64,000 nucleotides of DNA from Scalesia atractyloides. Taxonomy: Eukaryota > Streptophyta > Magnoliopsida > Asterales > Asteraceae. The stretch lies in the NCBI GenBank assembly GCA_947069175.1, contig CAMTDV010000018.1:42978869-43042868 (forward strand), read 5' to 3'. Made by a program: the position numbers and the translations under genes. Positions 19,558-30,487 of this stretch are shown here, in pieces. The notes beneath the pieces were generated by a model that ran no database searches, was not told the DNA's origin, and worked only from the letters and a program-made list of their open reading frames with translations. How positions within the stretch are numbered: the stretch's first letter is position 1; every line of letters begins with the position of its first letter.

Positions 19558-22500
19558 GGGCTCCAAAGATCCATTCCTTAAAAGTGGATTTTGGATAGTG
19601 GAGCGTCCAGACATATGACAGGGATGAAAGCTCTTTTGTTCGACATTAATGCCATTAACCACGGACATGTTCGATTTGCCGGTAATCAAGGTGGAAGGAT
19701 TGTCGCCGAAGGAAAACTCTCCAATGGTGTAGTATCATTTGATCGAGTAAATTACATTGCTGAGCTTGAGAATAATCATCTGAGCATTTCGTAGATTTGT
19801 GACAAACAGTTCACGGTGCATTTCAATGGCAAAGAATGTATGCTCTTAAAGCCGAGTTTCAAAATACATGATGATTGGATTCTGATGCGAGCCCCTCGCG
19901 AGAATGATTTATATGTCTTAGATATGGGTGTTGCTACCACATCATCAAAATCAGCACAATGTTTTATGACGAAAGCTACTGAGAAAGATTCTATTCTTTG
20001 GCATCGGAAAACGAGGCACATTCATTTACAAAAAAATGAATTTTCTGGTACATAACGATCTGGTTGAGGGTGTTATTCTTCGGAGCTTCCATATGACTGA
20101 TCACTGCCAAGAATGTAAAAAGGGAAAGCAGATCAAAAAGTCACATCCGAAGAAGATTCTGAATTCAATAAAGCTGCCACTTGAATGTCTCCACGTGGTT
20201 TATTTGGTCCTGTAAACGTCCGAAGTATTTCAGGAGACTTATACTGCTTAGTTGTCACAGATGATTATTCACATTATTCATGGGTTTTCTTCCAAGAATC
20301 AAAAGACGAAACATTTGAAAATTTGGTGATTCTTTTCAAGAAGCTAGAAAACCTTTATCATCTCCCTGTCCGACGAATTCGCAGTGATAACGGCACATAA
20401 TTCAAGAATAGTAAGATGAAAGAATTTTGCAACGCCAAGGGAATTCTGCACGAATTCAGTGCACCCTATAATCCGCAACAAAACGGTGTAGCTGAAACGA
20501 AGAACAGAACTTTGATCAAAATTGCAAGGACTATGCTTGCAGACTCTAAACTTCCCATCAGCTTCTGGAGTGAGGCGGTTGCAGCGGCTTGCTACACACT
20601 AAACATGGTCTTAACTGTCAAACCATCGAAAAAGACATGTTTTGAAATGATTAACCGAAGGAAGCCAAATTTGAAGTTTCTAGAGCCTTTTGGTGCGCCA
20701 TGTACTGTAATCGATCACGATGGTAAATTCGAGGCAAAATCGCTTGAAGGTTTCTTTGTCAGGTATGCGAGTCCGCTAAGAAGAGTGTATGTCCCCTCGT
20801 TGAGAAAGGTAATTGAAGCACAGCATGTTGATTGCTTTAACTATATGGATCCTATTCAAAGAAGAGGTGACGCATGGCTGTTCAACTATCAAGATCTTTG
20901 GAAGTCATTCGACTTGCCGGAAGAACCGTCTGAAGAAGAAATCGCAGCGTTATATTATCTTCAACAGTCGGCGAATCAGGAATAAATCATTAGACGAATT
21001 GTGGTTAATCAACCCACGTTGGATTCTTCGTCTTCCGGAGTAGGTCCTAGTAATAGCAGTGTTTAAGTTGAAAATTTCTGAAGCAAAAGCAACCACCGTC
21101 TATAAATCCATCGAATGTTTCTTCCGAACCAGAAAATGAAACTACAGTGCCAAGTATGCGTCAGAATCAGAATTCTGACTTTGATGAAGCGCCGACATTT
21201 GGTGCTGATGGTGAGTCCTCATCGGATGAAGAAGTTGAGCAGATATCCAACATGTTGAATCAATCTGCAAGTCCGAGCAATCAGAACGAAGCTTCATCAA
21301 GTGCTCCTAACGTTGAATCGACTGTTGATCTGAACATCTCAAATCAGCAAAGCTCAGTTGATGTTCCTAGCGAAGAAATACCAACATCATATTCTTACCA
21401 TCCTTCAACGAATATCATTGGTGAATTACAAACTGGAGTGCGTACACGAAGCCAAATCAACAAAGCACTTAGTTGTTTCTACACCCGAGTTGCTCCTACT
21501 CAAGACTACTGCTACTATTCATGTTTCATCTCTCAAAGAGAGCCAAAATCTATTAATGAAGCTCTAGGTGACGAGAACTGGGTGATAGCAATGCAAGAGG
21601 AACTTTTACAGTTCCAGAAATTGGGTGTTTGGATGCTTGTAGACTTACCACCGAAGCAGGAAGCTATAGATACGAAGTGGGTCTTCAAGTGTAAAAGGGA
21701 TGATCGGGGGGTAATTGTCAGAAACAAAGCTCGGTTGGTTATCAAAGGTTTTCACCAACAAGAGGGTATTGACTACACAAAAGTTTATGCACCGGTTGCA
21801 CGATTAGAGTCAACTCGCATTTTCCTTGCGTTCGCAGCTTGGAAAGGTTTTAAGGTGTACCAGTTGATGTAAAATCCGCGTTTCTCTACGACAAACTTCG
21901 CGAACAAGTGTACTTCGGCCAAACACCTGGGTTCGTCGATCTGCTGAACAAGAACAAAGCTTATCTTCTAGACAAAGCTTTATACGGATTACACCAAGCC
22001 CCGAGAGCTTGGTACGAGACGTTATCGCAACATCTCGTTGGAAACGTCTTTACAAGAGGCATAGTGGATAGTACGTTGTTTACCAGAGAAGTCGAAAGTC
22101 ATCTAAACATTGTACAAATCTATGTGGATGATATCATCTTCGGTTCAACGGATGATATTCTTTGCAAAGAGTTTGAAAAGATCATGAAGAAGAAATTCGA
22201 GATGTCCTCCATCGATGAAATGAATTTTTTTCTCGGATTACAGGTCGATCAGTTACAAGGCGGCATATTCATTCATCAGACAAAGTATGTTCACGATATT
22301 CTCAAGAAGTTTGAAATGGATTGTTCGAAGCCGCTTTCGACTCCGTTGGCAATGAACCATGGAATTTGCATTGATGAGACTGGAACCAAAGTTGATGACA
22401 CACTCTATCGATCGATGATAGGATCTTCGATGTATCTGATAGCATCGCGCCCAGATATCATGTATCCTGCCTGCCTATGCGCGATATACCAGTCCAATCC

Positions 22501-23096
22501 TCGAGTATCACACATGCACATAGTCAAGCGAATTTTCCGATACTTGAAGGGATGTCCAAGCACCGGCTTATGGTATCTAAAGAACGAAAATTTTGATCTA
22601 ACAGGATACGCTGACTCAGACATTAGGGTGGACAAATTGAACTCTAAATCTACGACCGCGGGTTGCCAGTTCTTCGGAACTCGTTTGGTAACTTGGCAAT
22701 GCAAGAAACAGACCACGGTCTCTCTCTCTACCTGTGAAGCAGAATACATTTCTGCTTCCAGCTGTTGTTCTCAAATCCTCTGTATTCAACAACAGATGAG
22801 GGATTATGATCTGCAGTTTCTTGATACGCGTCTATTTGTAGATAATAAGGCAGCAATCGATATCACGAAAAATCATGTTCATCACTCACGTACTAAACAT
22901 ATTGATTTGTTATCACTTCATTCGTGACTGCTATGAAAAGAAGTTAGTGCAAATAGAAAAAATCCACACCGATGAACAAAAGGCTGATTTTTATCCCAAA
23001 GCATTTCCTTTAACAAGATTTAAATATCTAATGAGGCTTAACGGTATTAAAAATTTGCTGACAGGTGCGAAAGCTGAGGTTGTCATATCTTTCTAG
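19558..23096 (+). pseudogene. pol: Copia pol of element D (PR-IN-RT-RH), broken
   Basis: This holds protease DSGASRHMTG near 19594, the GAG-pre-integrase region to about 20170, integrase from LFGPVNVRSISGD (about 20195), reverse transcriptase with YVDD at 22121-22132, and RNase H with CEAEYISASSCC near 22740 and SRTKHI near 22890. The stop at 19792 (TCG TAG) is shared with B. Others are at 20398 and 20983, with frameshifts near 20180, 21870 and 22913. The reverse transcriptase to RNase H stretch 21908-22927 is open for 339 codons. The C-terminal tail present in B and E (EYGSD-EF) is missing; the frame ends at TAG 23094-23096. Confidence 0.9.
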
Positions 23097-24480
23097 ATTA
23101 GTATTTCTTAAAAATCTAAAATACAAAAATATGTTTTTGATTTTAGTGAGAGCAATATTTTGATAAAATACAAAAACATATGAAAAATCAAAAAGTACAA
23201 AAACATTGAAAAAACAAAAAGAATTTGTTGTCACAAAAGGAAATGATAGTACATCAGTGGACTATCACAGTATGCTAAAGAAATGAAAAGTTTAAAGTGA
23301 TAAATAAGTCTTACTGTGGATGTGTCGATATGCTTTACACATTCAGTAAATTGTTTCTGAGATATATACTAAATTTCGCAACTGCTTAAACTTGTGGTTT
23401 AACACATCTTGGATATATGGACTTAGTACTCCGAAATTTCTATTGAAGGGTTGCCTGATTCTGAGATACGAGGTCTTTATAGATAGTTGATATCTGGGGT
23501 ATTATACAAGTTCTTCTGATTTTGCAGAAGCAATAGCCTAGAACTTCTATAATACTTACGCTATAAACCCCTATACTGCATGCAAAACTTGAAAATAATC
23601 GAAAGATCTAATCATTTGCAGTGCTAAAAAGATTCTTTAAATGGAACACACCTTTAAGTCGAGCCTTCATCTCTTTGTCGATAAGGTGGTATTAACCTGA
23701 GCTCTCAAGGCTTCGCATAACCCAGATACAGATATCAATTACACTATATTCACCTGTAAGATGAAATCTAGGGAATCTTGATTCGGGAGTATATTCAAGA
23801 AGTGGGAAACACAGTTAAGGCAAGTTTCATATATCATACCTTAACATATCTTGGAACAATTGAGAAATGTGTAAAAGTTTAAGTGGACAAACATATCGAC
23901 AATCTAGGTAAACAAGTTTAAAACTTAAAGTCATCTAAAGGTTAACAGTACTGGTGATAAATCTCAATCAAACTGATATGATCCTTAGACACGAATTCAC
24001 AAAAATATGTCTGTAATATGTTTGTAAATAGTTTACATTGTCCTGTACATAGTTTATCTGATTTACAGATTTAAACCAAAAAGATTTTCAGTGTGTTTTA
24101 GCATAAACTTACAAAAAATCTAAATGATTTTGTTTATACATTGTTTGCAGCAAACCAATGTTGGAAAACGGGTCTTCGAAGTCTGGTAAAGTGCTAAAAC
24201 TGGTGGGAATCTAATTGACAACGGGCAGGAGCTAATCTGTAAAACTTGATAAGCCAAAACGATAAAAAGTTCATTAATTTGAAACTTTGTTTTGGAAAAA
24301 TTCAATAGTTTGTTTATATCAGGTCAAACCGGGGTCATTAACTTGGACTCTGCAGACAAATTGGTTAACCAAGGTCATTAACTTGGACTTGGTCAATTGA
24401 GTGGATTTTCTGAACTGATAAAATGAGAAAAGTTCAGGGACTTAATTACAAACATCTTGAAAGTTTGAAATTTTTTTAGG

Positions 24481-24667
24481 CAAGTTTGATCGAACTTGCT
24501 TAAATAGATCAGAAGTTTTGCAATAAAACAAGTTCGACCGAACTTATTAGAAATTGTTAAATCTTGTGTAAGTTTGCTCGGACTTACCATGGGCTTATAT
24601 AACATGGGCCTACAAGTTCGCCCAAACTTGCAAGAGTATATATAGCAAGCAAGTTCGGCCGAACTTT
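24481..24667. repeat. Palindrome cluster upstream of aORF in D
   Basis: Five palindrome copies occur here, several with one arm altered at a CpG (for example caagtttgatcgaacttg at 24481). The last copy, aagttcggccgaactt, starts six bases after the TATA-like box. Confidence 0.86.
24637..24644 (+). promoter_or_regulatory. Internal TATA-like box upstream of aORF in D
   Basis: TATATATA is flanked on both sides by palindrome copies and lies 147 bp before the aORF ATG at 24792. This is the same spacing as in B. Confidence 0.6.
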
Positions 24668-24791
24668 ATAATCACTGAACTAAAGTCTTTGAGCGAACTT
24701 GGCGATTTGTGAGATTTGATAAAATTGCAACGAACCTACCGTTATATTGCCAATTTTTTTGTTGATTGTGGTTATTTACACATCACTCTCA

Positions 24792-27700
24792 ATGGCAGAG
24801 GTGAGAATTTGAGTTTTTCAACCATGAATTGGACCTAAATGCTTAACCAAGATCTGAAACTGTTAAAAACTAATAGATCTAGGGTTCTTGTGGCCAAATT
24901 GAACTTAGAATTGTAACAATCATCATAAAACGACCATAGATTCGAGATGGATTCATTAAAATTAACATATCAGATGTTGCATGATTTGGTGGAGAAGATG
25001 ATAAGTTCGCCCGAACGTGTTCATCAAGTCCGGCCGAACTTGCATCTTAAAACAATCAATCATGAAGTTCGACCGAACTTACTTTAAATCTGAAATTGTA
25101 ATTGTTTGAGAAGTTCGCTCGAGCTTATGATTTAGAAATTTGAAATGTATCAACCATAAGTTCGCCCGAACTTATAATATTTTTGTTGAACATGTTATTG
25201 TGGCATGTTCGGGCGAACTTGACAAATCTGCTTGTTATATCAACATCAAGTTCGCCCGAACTTGATGTAATATGATGAAAATTTGTAACTTTTTCTCGAA
25301 ATACGTGCTAAATGTTTTGTGTCAATTTTCAGGTTCCAGTTCCAGCACGGGTAATCACGATGGATTTTCTAAGTTTTACTACACCTGTATTACTCTCGAC
25401 AAGGCGTTGTGTCCATCGCTAAAGGAATACGATAGAATTTTGAAGTTTTTGTAGGAATGTCCGATACATCACGCTATCACTGAAAGACCGGTGTCCTATT
25501 GATCGCACATATATCATTTCTGGATGAATGCAAGTCTTAGTGAAGATAAAAAGACCATTACTTCGTCAGTTCAAGTCGGAGACGAGAATAAAGAGATCAC
25601 GGTCACTGAAGAAGATATCCGAAGTATTTTACAGTTCAACGACGACAAAGATGATCCAATTTTTCTTGATGAGAAGATGGTTCGAGGATGTTTTTATAGA
25701 ATGGGCTACAAAGAAAGCGTAAACAAACCTACATTGAAGAAAGGGGAAGTTCCAAACCCCTACAAGCTTCTCATACATGTAATCATACATACATTCAGCT
25801 ATCGTAAAGCAGGTCTCGATGACGTCCATGATTATATGGCTTGCATGGCTACGGCGTTGATTTTGAAAAAGCGGTTCAACTATTCAAAGCTCGTTTTTAC
25901 TCATATGTCAAAGAATATGGAGGATACAAGATTGTGTTTATATCCAAGATTCGTGCAAATGCTTATCGATGAAAAGTTTACAGATATTGCACGTGATCCA
26001 AATGACATTTTATACTTCAGTCATCTTGATGAAACTACTGTGAAGAAGTTGATCAAATTTCAGAAGCAGGATTCAGCACCAGTAGCAAAACCATTGTTTG
26101 GGGCGTTGAAAAATGAAAATTATGTTGCGCCTGCTGGAAACAAGTGGAGGAATGATGGTACTGGTGATGAACAAGAATTAAATGCTGAAAAGGAATGGTT
26201 TACAATGTTCAAGCCTAAAGCTCACAGCGAATGGTTTCTAAAGGTTGAAGTTGAAAAGAAAAAGAAGCGTACATCTAAGAAAGCCAACACTATGCTTATT
26301 GATGAAGATGAGCCTGAAAATGTGCAAACAAAGGCTGGATCGAGTGCAGTAGTTGTGATTGAGAGTCAAGAAGTAGAAAAAACTACGCAGGAAGACGATG
26401 TAATTTCTGCAACTTCTGAGAATGACGATGATAGTGATGATACGCTCGAGAAAGAAACTAAAAAGTCAATAGCAGAAAAAGAGGCCGAAAAAGTCAAAGA
26501 AATTGATGCCGACTTTGATCCCGAGCAAGAAAAAGAATCTGACGAAGAGAGACCAAATAGAAGAACAAAGCTTGTGAAGTCTGCAGTAACTTCAACGACA
26601 AAGACTATAGCGTCTCCAACGGCAAAAGGAAAGAAAACAAAAAAGCACAGAAACCAGCAAGCAAGAGATATGCTGGAAAGCCAAAGAGCACCAAAGTCAC
26701 ACAAGAACCTTCTGGTGCACCGGAGAAAGAAGTTACACAGGAACCTCCTACACAAGAACCTCTTGTTGTTATTACAGCTGAAGCAAAACGTCCAGGAGTC
26801 ACACAAGAACCTCCTGAGACTGTATTACTTGAAGTTTCGGTGATTCAATCTCCTGATCCTAAAGTTATTCATCCTGAAAGCTCAACTCCAAAGAAATCTA
26901 CTCCAAAGGTTGCTACTCCTAAATCGACACCAAAAACTCCAAAGTCAAAGATATTTGGTGATATTCCGAATATGCCGGTGGATATTAAATATCTAGATAA
27001 CTTCTTTCCGGAATCAGACGTCGATAATCTTGAAAAGCGTATCAAGATTTTAGAAGAAAAAGTTCAAAAGAATGAAGCTGAAAAGGCCGAGCTAATCAAG
27101 AAAGTGACTCAAAGTTCTGTTGAGAAAGAAATGATTGAAGATAAGATCAAAGTTTTGAAAGCGATCGTGGATTCTTTAAGGCACTGATTGAAAGCTTACA
27201 AGATGCCAATAAAAAGCTATAGAAAGAGATTGCTGAGCTGAAAACGATACAAGCCCTAAATGATAGAAGATTTACAAGAATGCAAAAAGTGCTATCTAAT
27301 AGTCTTGGCATTGATTTTATTGCTCAATATGATCGATTGTATAGACAAGAAGCAAGAGAAAGAGCTGAGAAAGAACTTGTAGAAAGTGGCATCGGCAAAG
27401 GTGTTGAAGTGATGCACCAAAATCTTCTGAAGCTGAAAAGCCTGGTGATGAAAATGTTGAGAAAGCTTCGGAGTCCGAGATTTCTAAGGTTGATGAATCT
27501 GTCAAGCCTTCTGATACTGTAACTATGACTGAATAAAAGGACGATGATGAAGCTGAAAATGAAGAAAAAGATGATGAACCAACAACTAATGGTCGTAAAG
27601 ATGATTCTAACCATGATGGAGGAAATGATGATGATCCTAGTGGTACAGGGATAAAGGTGGTTGATGCAACAGTTAATGAAAGTTTTGACTTCTCTAATTT

Positions 27701-28198
27701 ACTAAACGATGAGGCGAATGTTATGGATGATCAGAATCAGGGGGAGTCAGGGCTGTCTAATGATGACGATCTGTCTAATGCCATTATTTCTGCACAGCCT
27801 GTTATTGTAGTTCTGATAAAGCCCTTGATACTTATGCTTGAACAAAAATGTTGAAGAGGGTGAATTCGTGACAACTATTCCAAAGAGGATTTAGCAAAGT
27901 TGATCGTGTTGATGCAGAATCACTTTGATTTTGATTTCGAAGAGTAAGTTTTTTAAATATGAATACATTTGAGCCTAATGAGTATCATTATCAACGAAGA
28001 TACGGGCAGATGAATATAATAAAGTTATCAGGAAATTGGTCTTCTGATGAAGAAAAGGATAAAGCTGAAAAGTACGTTGTCCTAATACAAATTTTTTCCC
28101 CAACTTTCAAAGAGATGTACAAAGCTAAATGAGGAATGTTAAAAGAAAAAATTAAAAAATCAAAGTGATGTACAAGCGCAAAATGAGGATATGTTAAA
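24792..28198 (+). pseudogene. Additional gene (aORF) of element D, 3'-truncated, broken
   Basis: Function unknown. Exon 1 is ATGGCAGAG at 24792-24800; exon 2 starts at 25333 and reads VPVPARVIT in frame. Stops occur at 25452-25454 and 25500, then 25524-26843 is open for 439 codons. That open stretch covers the conserved N-terminal region (EEDIRSIL, DEKMVRGCFYRMGYKESVNK, NPYKLLIHVIIHTF) and an acidic/Lys-rich linker. TQEP repeats follow in a shifted frame (from about 26690), then the coiled coil (26960-27400) and an acidic region. The copy degrades after about 27850 and ends at the Gypsy junction before the conserved C-terminal region, which is found instead in D' (41712-42010). Confidence 0.75.
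24801..25332 (+). other. Predicted intron of D aORF, with palindrome array
   Basis: The donor is GAG|GTGAGA and the acceptor CAATTTTCAG|GTTCCA, giving 532 bp. It carries about seven palindrome copies between 25000 and 25265, and its layout mirrors the intron of B. Confidence 0.75.
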
Positions 28199-28318
28199 AA
28201 GGGCAGTGCTACCGCACTGTAGCACCCCCGATTTTTTACCTTGCGTTGACCCGGTGCGATTCTGATTTTGTCGAGACTGATTTCCCCACGAGGGGGGTTT
28301 TTTTTTTTTTTTTTTGGG

Positions 28319-28349
<31 letters not shown>

Positions 28350-29386
28350 TTCCCCACGACAATCCCTTGCCGCATGTCCCGCTTTGCCACATCTTTGGCA
28401 GCGATTTCCGGCGCAAGGGCCGTGATGATGGAGGTTACAACGGTTACATTGCGGCTTTTGACCCGCATAGCCGCTCGAGTTCTGGTTGTTGTTGGCAGAC
28501 TGATTATTGTGACCCCGATTGTTGTTGAAATTGTTGGACCGCTTCTGGTTTCCTTGTTGTGGCTGGGCTGACGAAGACTGTCGAGCAGGTGAGTCTTCAA
28601 ATTTTCTTTTGTTATCAGAGACAACTTCAGTTGCACCCCGAGGTGGCAACTTCCTTTGCTCCACCGCCTTATCGGTGAGTTTAAGCGCCAGCCTAATCGC
28701 TTGATGCTCCGTCATAGGGTTCCTAGACATTACCATGCCCTGGATCTCAGGGACCATACCCCCAAGATAAAACTCAAGTCGTTTTTGACGGTGTTTGCCA
28801 AATCGGGACAAAGGAACACCAGATCATGATGTTTTGCCGTGTACGCTTCAATTTCTGACCCGACCATCTTGTGGTTCCATAATGCTTGCTCCAACTGCTG
28901 AACTCTGTTCCGCAGGCAGTATTCCTCCTTGATTAGGGCCTTAAACTCGGTCCAGGCCATTGCGTTCGCCGCAACAAGTCCACGCGTTTGGACTTGTGCG
29001 TTCCACCAGGTTAATGCCCCATCTTCCAACGTTGAGGCAGCATACATGACCTTATTGGCTTCAAGGCAATTGCACATCTCGAACACCGATTCAGACTTTT
29101 CAATCCAACGGACCAGTCCTATGGGTCCTTCAACACCCGTGAACTTGTTCGGTTTTGCATCGAGGAACATCTTGTAGGGGTTAAGACCCCCTCCTGAGGA
29201 TAGAGGATAGGTAGTCAGCGAGAAAGTCTACTAGCCAAACTGTTAGATTTTCCCATGAAAATTTAATAATGGTTACCTGCTGGTGGGTTTTGAACACCTG
29301 CTGAGCACCATTCACGTGTTCTTGGATTAAAGCGGCCAATTCTTCAGTTGTCATGTTGATATTTCCGCGGACGTCCAGTTGCCATT
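28199..29386 (-). pseudogene. gag: Gypsy gag of G1, truncated
   Basis: The start is ATG 29386-29384. A one-base difference from G2 shifts the frame within the first ten codons. The gag domain follows in pieces: WIEKSESVFEMCNCLEANKV, TWWNAQVQTRG, WTEFKALIKEEYCLRNRVQQ and LEQALWNHKMVGSEIEAY. It has the paired Cys/His region CNRCNLHHHGPCAGNRCQRC and GKAGHAARDC. A G/T homopolymer tract (28292-28349) interrupts it next, turning the translation into Pro/Lys runs. This gag type, with a C-R-x-x-x-Q-x-L-E-x-x-L-W-N signature, is typical of Tekay/Del chromoviruses. Confidence 0.85.
28292..28349. repeat. Pure G/T homopolymer tract in G1 gag
   Basis: The 58-bp tract is built only of G and T runs (G6, T18, G6, T10, G18). 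It is flanked by a direct repeat ttccccacga at 28282-28291 and 28350-28359. G2 has plain coding sequence here (near 36332). It may be real slippage or an assembly or read error. Confidence 0.9.
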
Positions 29387-29645
29387 CAGATCTTCGCAAG
29401 ACAACACAAACACACACCGATAAGTATATATATCCAATATAGTTATCATATTCCACACTTCAATAATCACACAAGTTATGTCAACCCTACAAATTAAACA
29501 ATCAAAAGGAACATTCGATTAAATAAATTGCAATGTCTCACAAAATACCAACCAAACATCTCAGTTTAATTATAAAATTTTCAAGTTCAAATATAAGTGG
29601 AAACAAACAAACTAAAGAAAACAAAGCGGAGATTGGCGAGACGAG

Positions 29646-30286
29646 TTAGTCATCTATATCTCCATCTCCCAAGTCGCTATCACTGCCGTCATCCTCTTCG
29701 GCATTTTCAGCTTCAACAGCCGGGTCCTGTTCCGGCTCCTCTTCCTTCGGATCCTCCTCCGGGTCTTCCTCTGGATCCTCCTCTTCTTCCTCTACCGGCG
29801 CTGGGGGGCCGGTGCTGGTGCGGGTACTGGGACAGGTGCTTGATTTCCCTACAGTTCTTGAATCCTCCAACGGGACTCAAGAACTCTGTCTTCGAGCCAG
29901 TCAGCCCTCAGCTGCTCAGCACGAAGATCCTTAGCTAAAATGTTTCAAACTCTCTTATTCTCGTATTGCTCTTCCTCGAGCTTTCCAGTTTTACCAGTTA
30001 GTTGACGTATCATCCATCCTTGTGCTTCGATAGTCTCCTGCATTCTCTCTAGTTGTTCCTGTTGTTTCCTTAACATATCCCTAAGTAGATCGTCCCCTAC
30101 TCCTAACGAGTTGACCGGTTCGACCAATATAGCGGTGGTCGGACGGGAGGACGACTCCCCACCTAGAGCGAGTCTTTTCCTAGCAGCTGAGCGTGTCTCG
30201 ACGCCATGAGGTGGTGAGGGTTCGACCATGGGTGCCTTCCCCGGCGCCCTTGATTGTCGAGATTTGTCGGATGATGATGATGACAT
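29646..30286 (-). pseudogene. Leader ORF of Gypsy G1 (coiled coil plus acidic tail)
   Basis: This reading frame lies between the primer site and gag. It starts MSSSSSDKSRQSRAPGKAP, has a short coiled-coil stretch (DMLRKQQEQLERMQETIEAQ) and is stopped after ENKRV at 29945. The same frame continues after the stop through a Pro-rich and then Glu/Asp-rich tail ending DLGDGDIDD at 29646. The first 113 codons are identical to those of G2, including the stop. I do not recognise the protein. It could be a real extra ORF or a conserved leader. Confidence 0.5.
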
Positions 30287-30471
30287 TGCCTGCTGGGTTG
30301 GTGTAGTTAGTTACGAGTTGCGTGCATCACAATATACATATATATCTCACATAAAACAATTGTAGTATAACACATAACAGGATATCACAGTTCGGTGCCA
30401 ACTAAGTCTAGTGTCGTGTAACAGCTACAATTTAGGTCTACTTTTAATGCAAACCTGGTTCTATAGCTAGA

Positions 30472-30484
30472 GGCTCAGATACCA
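30472..30484 (-). other. Primer binding site of G1 (mutated)
   Basis: On the minus strand this reads TGGTATCTGAGCC, one base off the initiator tRNA-Met complement TGGTATCAGAGCC that is intact in G2 at 38480-38492. It lies three bases from the LTR end. Confidence 0.85.
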
Positions 30485-30487
30485 ATC

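Larger units (their letters stand above)
23097..24791 (+). other. Non-coding spacer between pol and aORF in D
   Basis: No gene is seen. The stretch matches the B spacer along its length. It includes a degraded polypurine tract near 23145, the single copy of the 36-bp unit, the 40-bp-period repeat pair at 24333 and 24373, and the palindrome cluster. Confidence 0.8.
18226..28198 (+). mobile_element. Copia element D, 5'-truncated and cut at its 3' end
   Basis: This belongs to the same family as B and E. It begins in mid gag at the homologue of E position about 53150, so the LTR, leader and gag N-terminus are missing. It keeps pol, the spacer, the internal TATA-like box, the aORF intron and most of exon 2. 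It ends at about 28198 where Gypsy sequence starts. No LTR is present at either end. Confidence 0.88.
28199..30487 (-). mobile_element. Gypsy chromovirus G1, partial internal region
   Basis: This minus-strand Gypsy internal sequence covers the primer site, a leader ORF and gag up to the knuckles. It parallels G2 36240-38495 with high identity and ends abruptly in the second knuckle coding region at 28199, where Copia D begins. The 5' LTR of this partial copy is the LTR at 30488-32620. No other end or target duplication exists. Confidence 0.87.

Noticed and set aside
28268..28571. Plus-strand frames with Phe/Gly runs as genes
   Set aside because: They arise by reading through the G/T homopolymer tract and antisense gag.
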